Shown here: positions 1 through 9,185 of the stretch, piece by piece | Layout of the letters: each line of letters starts with the position of its first letter | How positions within the stretch are numbered: the first letter of the stretch is position 1 | NCBI RefSeq assembly: GCF_030253575.1 | Contig: NC_080558.1 | Location: forward strand, 20,056,611-20,120,610 | From: Rhododendron vialii | Taxonomy: Eukaryota > Streptophyta > Magnoliopsida > Ericales > Ericaceae | Length of the DNA: 64,000 nt | Reading direction: 5' to 3' | Translations under genes and position numbers: made by a program | Notes under the pieces: generated by a model | Seen by the model: the letters and a program-made list of their open reading frames with translations, nothing else | The model's database searches: none | What the model was told of the DNA's origin: nothing

Positions 1-110
1 TTTGAAATATGACAGTAACTCAAATTATGCCTAATAAGATAGTAAGCGACTTGTATTTTTGTTCAAACTCAACACTCAATCCCTCAATTCGAAATATGAT
101 AGTAACTCGT

Positions 111-726
111 GTTATCCAAATTCCAAACAAAGCCCTAATAAATAGTAACTCATGTCAGCAAATCCAAACTAATAATAACCTCAGCATCACAAAACAAGAA
201 ACCCTAGTTTTCAACAGATCTGTAGCATAATGCATCAGCATCCCGTTTTATAAAATTTTCACTCATCGCCCTGTCTGTGCTGTATCGAGTGCACACCCCG
301 TATCTGTGTCCATGCTTCATAGTCTCTCTTCTACCTCTAATGCAATATCCCACTAGTTTCTCATGTTACCTAAAGCCAAGCGTCTTGTATTCTCATTCGC
401 ATTCACCATTCAATCCCTCAATTCAAAATCCACCCAGAGTTCTAAACGTAGGCCGACTAGTCCCAGCCTACGTACTAGGCGGTGGTCCAACGCCTAGAAT
501 AGGCAGCCGGCTAGTCAGCGCCTAGGCCAACTAGGCGGCCCCTAGGCGTTCCTTTTCCGCCACTAGCACCTGCAATGTTTAGAAAATTCAATCCACCGTT
601 ATCCAAATTCCAAACAAAGCCCTAATAAGATGGTTTTAACTCGTGTTATGCCAAATCCAAAGTAGAAATAACCTTCAGCATCACAAAACAAAAAACCCTA
701 CTTTCAAACAGATCTGCAGAACAATG
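111..726. repeat. Diverged direct duplication inside intron 1
   Basis: A segment at about 111-234 recurs at about 598-726 in the same orientation. Shared landmarks are a GTTATCCAAATTCC start, an AAAGCCCTAATAA block, a CAGCATCACAAAACA block and an AACAGATCTG end. The copies differ by many substitutions and small indels, so the duplication is old. The roughly 360 bases between them contain the CTAGGC-type repeat. Most likely an intronic tandem duplication later split by an insertion. Confidence 0.7.
440..552. repeat. Dispersed CTAGGC-rich repeat, copy 1
   Basis: A GC-rich stretch dense in CTAGGC, GCCTA and CGACTAG words, beginning just after GTTCTAAA. A related stretch occurs at 48,173-48,275, also next to TTCTAAA. 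I read it as a dispersed repeat of unknown class; no terminal repeats or target duplications were resolved. Confidence 0.5.
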
Positions 727-806
727 CACCGCGTAGCCACCAATTCACAAAAAAAAAAACCCTACGAAACTAACAAGCGTAAAGAGAAACCGATTGAAAG
801 GTATAC

Positions 807-1058
807 CTTCAGAGGATCACCGTTTTCTTTAGCACTGTCGTTGTCGTCGGCGCTGTCTTCGTCGCTGTCGTCCGCCGCCACGGAAGGCTGCCGCTGCTGC
901 TGAGAGGCCTTGTTATTCTTCTTCTTCTGCTTCCGCCGCCGACGCCGCTCGGTCTCGCGCGACTTCTTGATGGCGGCGTTGCTAGGGTTTTGATGCATTA
1001 TGCCGCCGTTGGGGTACGGAAGAGGCTCCGCGACGCCGTTAGACACTTCCGCGGTCAT
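807..1058 (-). CDS. SF3B2-like splicing factor, first coding exon (partial)
   Basis: This exon encodes the first 84 residues of a protein resembling plant splicing factor 3B subunit 2 (SAP145), a core part of the U2 snRNP SF3b complex acting in branch-point recognition in the nucleus. Recognisable features are a short Met-Thr-Ala-Glu-Val start, a K-K-S-R-E-x-E-R-R-R-R-R-K-Q-K-K basic block, N-N-K-A-S-Q, and an acidic D-D-S-D-E-D tail. The reading frame opens further upstream to 1148, but I chose the ATG at 1056-1058 because that is where family similarity begins and it lies about 130 bases below a TATA-like box. The exon ends in frame at AAG followed by a GTATAC donor. The conserved DUF382/PSP domains lie outside the window. 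Recognition is from memory of the family; the N-terminus alone is short evidence. Confidence 0.65.
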
Positions 1059-1186
1059 CTTCTTAGACTTGTTTTTACGTTCTCCTTCTTGTTGGACGTT
1101 TGGTTTGTTATCGAGGAAGCGTCCGAGTTTGGCCTCCCTCTGCTTCAATTGATCTCCGATGCGAGAGCGAGCGAGAGGGGGTACAG

Positions 1187-1194
1187 ATTATATA
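1187..1194 (-). promoter_or_regulatory. TATA box of the SF3B2-like gene
   Basis: On the minus strand the sequence reads TATATAAT inside a CTCT-rich stretch, about 130 bases upstream of the chosen ATG. A CT-rich leader next to a TATA box is common for plant housekeeping genes. Predicted transcription start is near 1155-1165. Confidence 0.5.
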
Positions 1195-1334
1195 GAGAGA
1201 GAAGGGGAAAAGGTTATTTTTATGGATTGTGTTTCCTAAAAGATACGAACCAAGCTTAAAATATGGGCTAGGTTTCCTAACGAGCCTAGAATAGCAAATC
1301 TAGGTGGAATAAGAGACTTGATCTTGAAGTAATT

Positions 1335-1475
1335 TTTGGGAAAATGACGGCCAATGACGTATTTTGATAATTAATACACGTTAATGATATTTTTAGTTTT
1401 AACAAATGTTTTTAGCATGTTCTTAGAGCGGGTATTAATTATCAAAATACATCATGGGCTGTCATTTTTCCTAAT
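1335..1475. repeat. Short inverted-repeat (MITE-like) element
   Basis: Two arms of about 40 bases, at about 1335-1377 and 1431-1474, are inverted copies with a few mismatches. The outer ends read GGGAAAATGAC and its inverse, the inner ends ATTAATAC and GTATTAAT. The loop is about 50 bases, AT-rich. No coding capacity. Family not assigned and target duplication not clear. Confidence 0.65.
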
Positions 1476-2063
1476 TTTTTTCTATCTAGCTTTCTCCGTT
1501 AGTTGCTTTTGAAAATCAAACCGAACAGGGTAAATAAGAGGTAAACGGTAAATCTAAGGGGAAAAGGTATCTTGTTTATTGATTGACGGGGACTCGGGTC
1601 AGCCCAATATCGTCCAATTTCGTTTTCTATGGATTGACTTCAAAAGTACTAAAAATTACAACCGTTTATTTCATAGTCAATTACATACTAAATTGAACTC
1701 ATTTGTTGTAAGAAATAAAAAAATAACTAGCATTTAGCTTATTTGATGCACAGGGGCGGGAAAAAACCATCAGTGAGAGCTTTTATTCTCTTGTCCTGGG
1801 TATCAGTGGGTCGGTTGGTATATGTGGAGAAGGAGGACTCATAGGTCTGGTTTGTTTGAGGCCCATATTGCATGGGGTTTAAGGCTCATCTTGTTCGGGG
1901 CTTATGGCCCAAAACAATGTGTATCGAAATTAGTGGGCTTTGCTTAGGAGGAGTAAGGACTAGGGCCGATTAGGTCCAAATCTTATTGGGCCAACCGCGT
2001 TGGAGCACGAGAAGTCATGAGTTGACGGACGAATGAATTTCATTCTCAATTTTTTTCGAGTAG
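1476..2063. other. Intergenic sequence without recognised features
   Basis: Unique-looking AT-rich sequence between two hairpin elements. I see no open reading frame of substance, RNA gene or repeat in it. Confidence 0.5.
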
Positions 2064-2458
2064 TGCTATTGGTACCGACGGTACCATAGGGAAAATGTAC
2101 CGACGGCCACCGGACGGCCGTCTCCGGCCACCGGACGGCCGATCCGAGCCGTCCAAAAATTTTAAAAAATAAAACCGAGTGGGCCTACGCGGGAATCAAT
2201 GGCATCCGAGGTGTGTAAAGTACTTGATCCGAGCACCCCTTTTTCGTGTATATACACGTATATACAAATATACACGAAAAATGGGTGCTCGGATCAAGTA
2301 CCCTACACACCTCGGATGCCATTGATTCTCGCGTAGGCCCACTCGATTTTATTTTTTAAAATTTTTGGACGGCTCGGATCGGCCGTCCGGTGGCCGGAGA
2401 CGGCCGTCCGGCGGCCGTCGGTACATTTTCCCTATGGTACCCGTCGGTACCAATAGGA
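2064..2458. mobile_element. Long-hairpin MITE (about 395 bp)
   Basis: Almost the whole element is one inverted repeat: arms of about 180-190 bases at 2064-2250 and 2270-2458, joined by an AT-rich loop of CGTGTATATAC type. The ends read CTATTGGTACC and its inverse. The arms hold a GC-rich core repeating CGGCCGTCCGG and ACCGGACGGCCG, then an AT tract, then ACTTGATCCGAGCACCC near the loop. No ORF. Fits a foldback or long-TIR MITE; superfamily not determined because I cannot define a target duplication. Confidence 0.8.
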
Positions 2459-3170
2459 TTTCTGATTTTTTTCAAACCAAAAGTAATAAATCTGTCTTCT
2501 TCTTTTTTTACCAAAACGGCTCTTCCAACGAGTAAAAAATATAGGATTGTTAATAACTTCTACCTTTTTTTTAATTATCAAAACAGCTCTTTCAATGGGT
2601 AATTTCGATTCAAAATAAGCAAGAGTTGATAGTTTTTTTTTTTTATCGCTTTCTATTATTAGAAATGGTAAATTTTTAGATATATGTCACCTTAGCTCAT
2701 CACTTGTTTGGACTTTGGACAGACAACTCTTGATCTAGGGTATCGGTGAAAACTATATAGAATTCATACGAGGTTTATTGTTATTTCTCAAAGGGGTGTC
2801 AATGAAATTGGTCAAAGCATAAAAAGGCATATAATCAATTGCGATCAATTTCTAAATAAAAAATATTTCCACATTTCCCTTTTTCTAAATCTACACTCTA
2901 TTTTTTGTTTGTTAGCAAAAAAAAAAAAACACTTTCAACAGAATCAACGCTAAAAAGTAAAAAAGAGAAGTACGAAAATCAACCAAAAAAAGAAGATAAA
3001 AATGTAATGGAAAGCAATCTTCTTCTTTTTTAGGTTACACAAACTGATGTATTTTCGAGCAGATCTCTAGTCAATCGTTAATTCATGATCTTAACAGTTC
3101 GTGTAACCAATTAACTACGATGATTGTAAACATAATGGAATTGAGAAGTGCAATAAAAATGATAGTACTA

Positions 3171-3257
3171 CATCTATCTATCTATCTATCTATTTCTTCT
3201 TTTTTTTTTCTATCTATCTATCTATCCATTCTATTCTATTCTATCTTTCTATCTATA
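3171..3257. repeat. (ATCT)n microsatellite
   Basis: Two runs of the ATCT/TATC tetramer separated by a T-rich interruption, decaying into CTATT repeats. Simple sequence repeat; the ORF across it is low-complexity. Confidence 0.9.
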
Positions 3258-3367
3258 TCCTATAGGAATGTGTTTAGGCTTACCAATTCTCCAAACATCT
3301 ATCCCTAATTTTCTAGAGTTTTGATTTTCTTTTAATTTGTTTAAATTGCAGAAATGATACTAGCACA

Positions 3368-3690
3368 AATTTTTTTGTGCACAGATTGTGATGTGGGTCC
3401 CACTCTAGGTCCCACACAAACGATCTAACTTGTTCATTAAGTGTAAAATATTTTTTCAAGGGACTCCCTCAAAAAATTAGCTCAATCTCATACCTATAGA
3501 TACTTGATCCAATCACCTCATTATTTTGAAATCTAAATGAAAAGTTGGATCAAGCACCTATAGGTATCAGATTGAGCTAATTTTTCGCAATGACCCTCGA
3601 AAAAATGTTTTACATTTAATAGACAGATCGAATTGTTTTGTGTGGGATTCGGAGTGGGCCCACACTGCAATTCGTGCACAGTTGCTGTGT
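3368..3690. mobile_element. Hairpin MITE-like element (about 320 bp)
   Basis: Left arm (about 3373-3520) and right arm (about 3550-3685) are inverted copies with mismatches. Matching landmarks are GTGCACAG at both outer ends, GTGGG-CCAC blocks, CCCACACAAA, TAAATGTAAAA, and ACTTGATCCAA/TTGGATCAAGCACC by the loop. No coding potential. Arm composition (GATCCGA-like, GTGGG) resembles the 2064-2458 element in style but not in sequence. Confidence 0.75.
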
Positions 3691-3699
3691 GAGTAGCAT

Positions 3700-3809
3700 G
3701 ACTGTTTAAATTTGGAGGGAAAGGGAGGGAGGTTGTTGTGTGAGTAGCATGACTGTTTAAATTGGGAGGGAGGGAGGGAGCGAGAGAGGGGGGATGTGGG
3801 ACGGGAAGG

Positions 3810-3848
<39 letters not shown>

Positions 3849-3896
3849 AGGGAGCGAGAGAGGGGGGATGTGGGACGGGAAGGTGGAGAGAGAGAG

Positions 3897-3946
<50 letters not shown>
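3700..3946. repeat. Tandem GGGA-rich duplication with (GA)n tracts
   Basis: A unit starting TTGCTGTGTGAGTAGCATG is duplicated near 3690 and 3735, followed by a doubled block of GGGAGGGAGGGAGCGAGAG and GGGGGGATGTGGGACGGG, each ending in a (GA)n run (about 3813-3841 and 3883-3946). The long ORFs here are products of GA/TC repetition and are not genes. Confidence 0.85.
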
Positions 3947-3948
<2 letters not shown>

Positions 3949-4379
3949 ATTTTAGGAGAATTGAGTGACATTTTTATGTGGTGGCCCAACTTATCTCCCC
4001 ACCACACGTTTGTATGGTTCTCACTATCAAGTGTCGAGCCCGCACAAATTATTTTTTTGTCTCATATGCGTCGAACAACACCACGCTAAATGATAAAATA
4101 AAATAAAAAGTTAAATATTTTTTCCGGTTCCATGTTCGATGCAAGCTAGCATTGGTCTCACTTTATACACCGAAAGACATGTGTAGTGGAAAATAAATTT
4201 GGAGTACCATGTAACGGTGATCCCGTGCATCAAACGAGCACAAATGCTAATTGTATACATTAAAATGAAAGAATTAAGTTATGATATGTGTGTAAACTTG
4301 CCCTTGTAACAACCCGTAATTTTTTTGTCTTTAATAATATTATTAATAAGTGTTATTAATAATAATAGAATTCTTTTCC

Positions 4380-4418
<39 letters not shown>

Positions 4419-4798
4419 TTATTTATTTTCCTTGTTTTAATTTTGCATGCAAAATACATACATGCATGCAATCTTTCTTTTTTTTCCGTGCATGCATGCA
4501 CACACTCTCTTCTCCCTCACCTCCCTCTCCTGCAATGTCTCTCTCTCCCCCTCACACAGTTCCATTTATCTCCAACAATAACTCTCTCTATTCCCTTCTC
4601 TCTAAAAAAAACCAAGTACATCCCCCATTAGCCAAACCAAAAAAATTCCTTCATCACCAGGCCTAATCCGAATTTAGAACTCTCTTATCCCCTAAATACT
4701 TCCTCCTTGAACATAAATTCGTTCTTATCTCGTCCATTCCAATACTCTAGAGATCAACTTCCATAAATGACATCTTATCACCTTATTCAAAATTCTTC

Positions 4799-4809
4799 TA
4801 TAAATACCC
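4799..4809 (+). promoter_or_regulatory. TATA-like box in the solo LTR
   Basis: CTATAAATACC lies about 500 bases inside the LTR, followed by a pyrimidine-rich stretch, the usual arrangement of an LTR U3/R promoter. Promoter activity is inferred only. Confidence 0.45.
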
Positions 4810-5360
4810 TACCAATTCGACCCACGAGTATGCCACCATCTTCTCACACACCACTGAGTCATAATAGAAGAGAAAATTGCAAGAATTCGTGCTACAATCA
4901 ATGGAGTTTTAGAGAGAGAAAGAAAGAGAGAGAAATGTGGGTTTGTGTTCTAAAACCAACTGAAACCCAAATTAACCATTCCTAGCACTTAATACAACTC
5001 CTAGCATTGCCAAGCAACACTCAATTCAACCCCAAGGTCTTCCCTCAGTCGAAACCAAAATCGACTTCTCCAAAAATTCAAGTTTCGCTTTTGATTCAAT
5101 TTGATCCAATTCAAGGTATTATAATCTTATTCAACCTCTTCTCTATGTATAAATATATAATTTTAGGCCTAAACCATGCCCCAATTGGAACCATGCATAA
5201 AAAACCATGAAGAAAAACAAAAATCGGAACTACCATGAAGTTCGCGGCCGCAAACTTTGGGCCGCAAGAACCAAGCCTGAGTTTGCGGTTTGCTGCTTAG
5301 TCGCAAGGTTGATTCGGTCAGACCTTGCGCCAGGTGCTGTTTTGGTTTGAAAGTGTTTTG

Positions 5361-5905
5361 CGACCTCCCGAACACCATTTTTGACACACGGACTATTTTT
5401 CCTAGACTCCTCACACCTCAAAGATCATATCTTGTTAATATCATTTTTTTAATATCTATTTATTATTTTTTTTTCTTGTTTTCGTTCAAAGTTTACAAAC
5501 GAAAAATCTTTGCGACCTTCCAAACAATGTTTTTAACTCCCAAACTATTTTTCCTAGACTTCTCGCATCTCAAAGATGATATCTTGTTAATTTCATAAAT
5601 TTTTTAAAATTTACTATTTATTATTATTTTTAAAGTGTTTCCAATCAAAATTACTTTACGACCTTATAAACCTTGTTATTAACGCCCAAGATTTTTTTTT
5701 TAGACTATTTATGTTCCGAAGATGAAACGTTGCTAACCTTAATATATTTTATTTATTAGATTATTTAATATCTATTTATTTTACTTTCTGCAACTTTTAT
5801 TAATATCTTCTTTTAAAATAATCCCACAACCCTCCGAACCCAACTTTTGACACTCAAACTTGTTGTATAGGACCTTTAGGACTCCTATTAAGGTCATTAT
5901 TATTA
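5361..5905. repeat. Degenerate tandem repeat inside the solo LTR
   Basis: Four units start at about 5361, 5513, 5659 and 5828 (periods about 152, 146 and 169). Each opens CGACCTNNNNAAC or a variant, then a TTTTTNAC block, a CTAGACT-like block, and AAGATNATATCTTGTTAA or a decayed form of it. Decay increases along the array. Function unknown. Confidence 0.7.
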
Positions 5906-7262
5906 CTCTAATACTTTTACCTATTTAATGTAGATAATTAGTTTTTATTCAATCTAATTTCTTTTAAATAACTAACGTGAGTCTATAATTTTTTTTTAAA
6001 AACTCTTATTAAATTTTCTTGCTTACGATTAACATCATGGCTATACGAGACTAAGGGCAACGGCCCATTCATAAAAAGTTATGTGATTACATTATTTACT
6101 TGTCATTTGTTTTAATCATTCTTTTGATTAATATTGTACCGATACTTGACTTGAATGTTAGATTGGACCCTAGAGACATTGGGTGGTATGCGAGTAGAGT
6201 TCACCTAGACGATACTAGGTAATAGATAAATTGGAAGTTTTATTTTTAGATTGCTTGCAAGCGGGATTTTGAGATGTGATGAGTTGGATGTGATGATTTA
6301 AAACTGGCAAAGTAAGTCCAGTGATGAATTGAAACTGGCGGAAGTCCAGTGATGATTGTCAAGTGGTGTATAAGATAGGCGAACCCCTAGTTATGATTCA
6401 GGCATGATAAGCTTACCCTTTGTTGTAGTTATTGAGATGCACACTCGGTATATAACTTAGGTGTATCTGCAATAGCAAAGGGAAGTGATCTCATGGGACC
6501 GAGCATGGCTAGCGGTTGGGGAGGAAAGATCTCATGAATGAAATCTTAGATTTCACATTATGTTAGTAGATAGTAATAAATTGGTTTATGTGGGAAATCT
6601 TTGTCTTACCTTTTCGCATCATTATTATCCTGTTACCTGCTAGCTGTAAAGTAAGAGGGGTAGTTGGGTTGGATTATACTACGGGGTGAACTCTATCACT
6701 CAGGTACGAATTGTCTGGCATTCGTGCCAGATTTTGCAGAAAATCAAGAAGAGACACAGAACCCCGAAGGCGAGCAGTTTTATGCAGAGGAGAATCCAAA
6801 GGTGGGAGCCGAGCCGAGTATGCTTGGGATCCGTATCAAGCTTAGAAGTCGGCTCTATTATTTTGTCTATTACCACAAAGACTATTTTTAGTATTTCCAC
6901 AGTGGTTTGTAATAAATGAATCTTTATGTTGAATTATTTGTTTTGGATTTTGAACTTTAATTTAATAAATTTTTCAGAAATTAATAGTTAATGCCTCCGA
7001 TTTTATTTTTGAAAATCGGGGCGTTACAGCCCTAACTATTTCGTAACTTTTTGAAATGGTCTTTTTAGTTGTTTTCTCTTAATTTTGTTACTAAATTTGG
7101 GTTCAATTTTTATATCACATCATTTGTCTCGATGAGAAGAATTGAAAAAAAAATACTTAAAAAAATATGTTTAAAGTTGAAAAAAATTCATATAAGACAA
7201 GAAAAACGACCAAAAATTCAATCTTTCTCATCGAAACCATCTTTTTGTCATTTTTCCGTCGT

Positions 7263-7263
<1 letters not shown>

Positions 7264-7302
<39 letters not shown>

Positions 7303-7651
7303 AATTATCAAGTGAGGGATCCCTCATTTTGTTAAAATGCGGGACTTTCATTTTCCGATCAAATTTTGAAAATCCGAACCGTTCAATGTGTGCAGAACGT
7401 GATTTTAAGGGCCTCCGCGAGAAATCAGCGAAAAAAATGACCGGGAAGGGCTTCATCCGAGCAGGTTTTTTTGAACCGTTCAATGAAAACTGCTCGGATG
7501 AAGCCCTTCCCGGTCATTTTTTTTGCTGATTTCTCGCGGGGACCCTTAAAATCACGTTCTGATCACATTGAGCGGCTCGGATCATCGAAATTCAATCAGG
7601 AAGGGGAGTCCCGCATTTTAAAAAAATGCGGGATCCCTCACCGGAACCCGA

Positions 7652-7686
<35 letters not shown>
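7264..7686. mobile_element. Hairpin MITE inserted in a (TA)n microsatellite
   Basis: A (TA)n run at 7264-7298 and another at 7655-7686 flank a large inverted repeat. Arms at about 7310-7465 and 7487-7648 share GTGAGGGATCCC at the outer ends, AAAATGCGGGACT, AACGTGATTTTAAGG, and GAAGGGCTTCATCCGAGCA by the short loop. It has no real coding capacity. TA repeats on both sides fit insertion into a pre-existing TA microsatellite with TA duplication. Confidence 0.8.
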
Positions 7687-7691
<5 letters not shown>

Positions 7692-7750
7692 GGTCTACAT
7701 TTTTATACTTTTAGAATCTTCTCAATCGAGACGAACGATCTTATGACAAA

Positions 7751-8598
7751 TGTAGGGGGATGAAAACAATTGATGTCTCGAATCACCTTGGATTGCAACG
7801 GCTTATTCGTGCCTCTTCACCGGAACCCTAATTCGTCGTCGGAACCCTAATCTGCAAAATAGACAGGGGGTGAGTGCACCTTTGCCTCTCGTGGCAAAGG
7901 CCCTCCGATGCCAAAGTTAGTATCACGTACTAGCAATCAAACCCTAATTATCAGTAGGAAAATATCGAATAATGCAATGTATTGCGTACCTTTTACCTTT
8001 AGGTTTACTCTGTTTATATAGACATTCGTATGCTTGGCGCCCAAGCATCCCTATTGCCATAGGATTCCCAACTCGTATAGGAAACCCAGGATATCAAGGA
8101 TTCTCGTTTCCTTTATCAGTTCATTAGAAAAGAGTCCCTTTGGGATTCTTTTCCATTACTGGCCGAACATCCCACTCTCATTGGGTATTTTTCTCAGATC
8201 CTATATTCTCGGAATCTTATTCTTTAACGGAATACCACACATTCTGGATTCTTCCAGAATGTTGCCTATGCTCTAATACTCGACTGGAGTTCTTTCCTTG
8301 TTCGGCCAACTCGTTGCCGAACAGATTTCCTGGACCAGCTACTTCACATGTAACTTGAACCAAACGTAATCAGAATGTTTCTATCTGCCGAACAGTTTAG
8401 CTTACACCACTGACTTCTCTTGTCATTTGGCCTTTTAATTAGCCGAACAGACTGTATAGATTAAAGACTTCCCACATTATTGGTCCAAATCGCTGTTCAC
8501 CATACTGCCCGGCGATAAGTCCTGTCTTACTTACCACGTGCTCCCAAATATCACGTGTTCGGCAACTAAATGTATATGCTCGGGAATACCTCCCTACA
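7751..8598 (-). repeat. 3' LTR of element A
   Basis: 848 bp, TGTAGGGGGATG at one end and CTCCCTACA at the other on the plus strand, identical in length to the partner LTR at 26,961-27,808. The adjacent plus-strand bases from 8599 (ATTGCTCCCCAGCTT) are the complement of a purine-rich polypurine tract, which identifies this copy as the 3' LTR. Confidence 0.95.
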
Positions 8599-9185
8599 AT
8601 TGCTCCCCAGCTTCATCTATTTACCACTGTTCGGGGGCAATATATGAAGCTTAGAAACAAAAATTTTATTTAGATCTGACTCTTCTGATCCCGTGCAGTC
8701 ATAATTTCAATATTTCATTGATGCCCTTTGACGCCTCCGTCATTATACCATTTCGGGGTAATGACTCCACGTGGCACATTTCGTATGCCTATCATTAATT
8801 TCGAACTGACGTTCTTTGAAATGGCGTCAGAACGGTTTTTGCTTTCCGTTACTTTAACCTATAACGGCGTAAGAGGAGACGTTTCGTCTCCGTCTCTTGC
8901 CCTTAAACCCCTGAAAGGGCTCCTTTTGGGTTTTCACCCAAAACTTAAACTCGCTCTTTCTTTCTCTAGAAACCAGGCGAAAATATCCCGCCATCCGCCA
9001 TTGCCGCCATCTGCAAATTCGATTGCATTCCAGGAAATCGTCACAGTAGCTTTGTAAGATCCTCGTTCTTACTCCATTTCTTCTGTTTAGGTTTCCATCT
9101 GAGATCTTTATTTTCGGATTTGTGGGTCGTTTCTAGGGTTTCAGTCGCACCCATTCCCAGTTTTACTTTCTCTTCGAATATATCC
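8599..9185. other. Spacer between 3' LTR and the antisense gene
   Basis: Contains the polypurine tract complement (8599-8613) and the presumed promoter and 5' leader of the antisense gene. I could not identify a convincing TATA box. A possible leader intron (donor near 9054, acceptor near 9137) is suggested by GTAAGAT and TTTCTAG but is not certain. Confidence 0.4.

Larger units (their letters stand above)
1..806 (-). other. First intron of the SF3B2-like gene
   Basis: On the minus strand the SF3B2-like exon ends at a GTATAC donor (806 downward), so the rest of the window to base 1 is intron, or intron plus unrecognised sequence. I found no second coding exon here. It contains a duplicated segment and a GC-rich CTAGGC-type repeat, annotated separately. 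Short ORFs on the plus strand look like chance readings. Confidence 0.6.
4305..7028 (+). mobile_element. Solo LTR, 2.7 kb, target duplication GCCCT
   Basis: Begins TGTAACAACCCG and ends CGGGGCGTTACA, giving the TG...CA ends and near-inverted termini of a Ty3/gypsy LTR. It is flanked by a perfect 5 bp duplication: GCCCT at 4300-4304 and at 7029-7033. There is no gag, pol, primer-binding site or second LTR inside, so this is a solo LTR left by recombination between two LTRs. A TATA-like CTATAAATACC occurs near 4799-4809 and suggests plus orientation. The end sequences resemble those of Del/Tekay-type chromoviruses, but lineage cannot be fixed from an LTR alone. Confidence 0.9.

Noticed and set aside
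3567-4007. 146-codon minus-strand frame, Ser/Leu repeats
   Set aside because: Produced by the (GA/TC)n microsatellite; overlapping frames exist on both strands, no motif.
4305-7028. Complete small retrotransposon (TRIM or LARD) instead of a solo LTR
   Set aside because: No internal primer-binding site, polypurine tract or repeated terminal LTRs seen.
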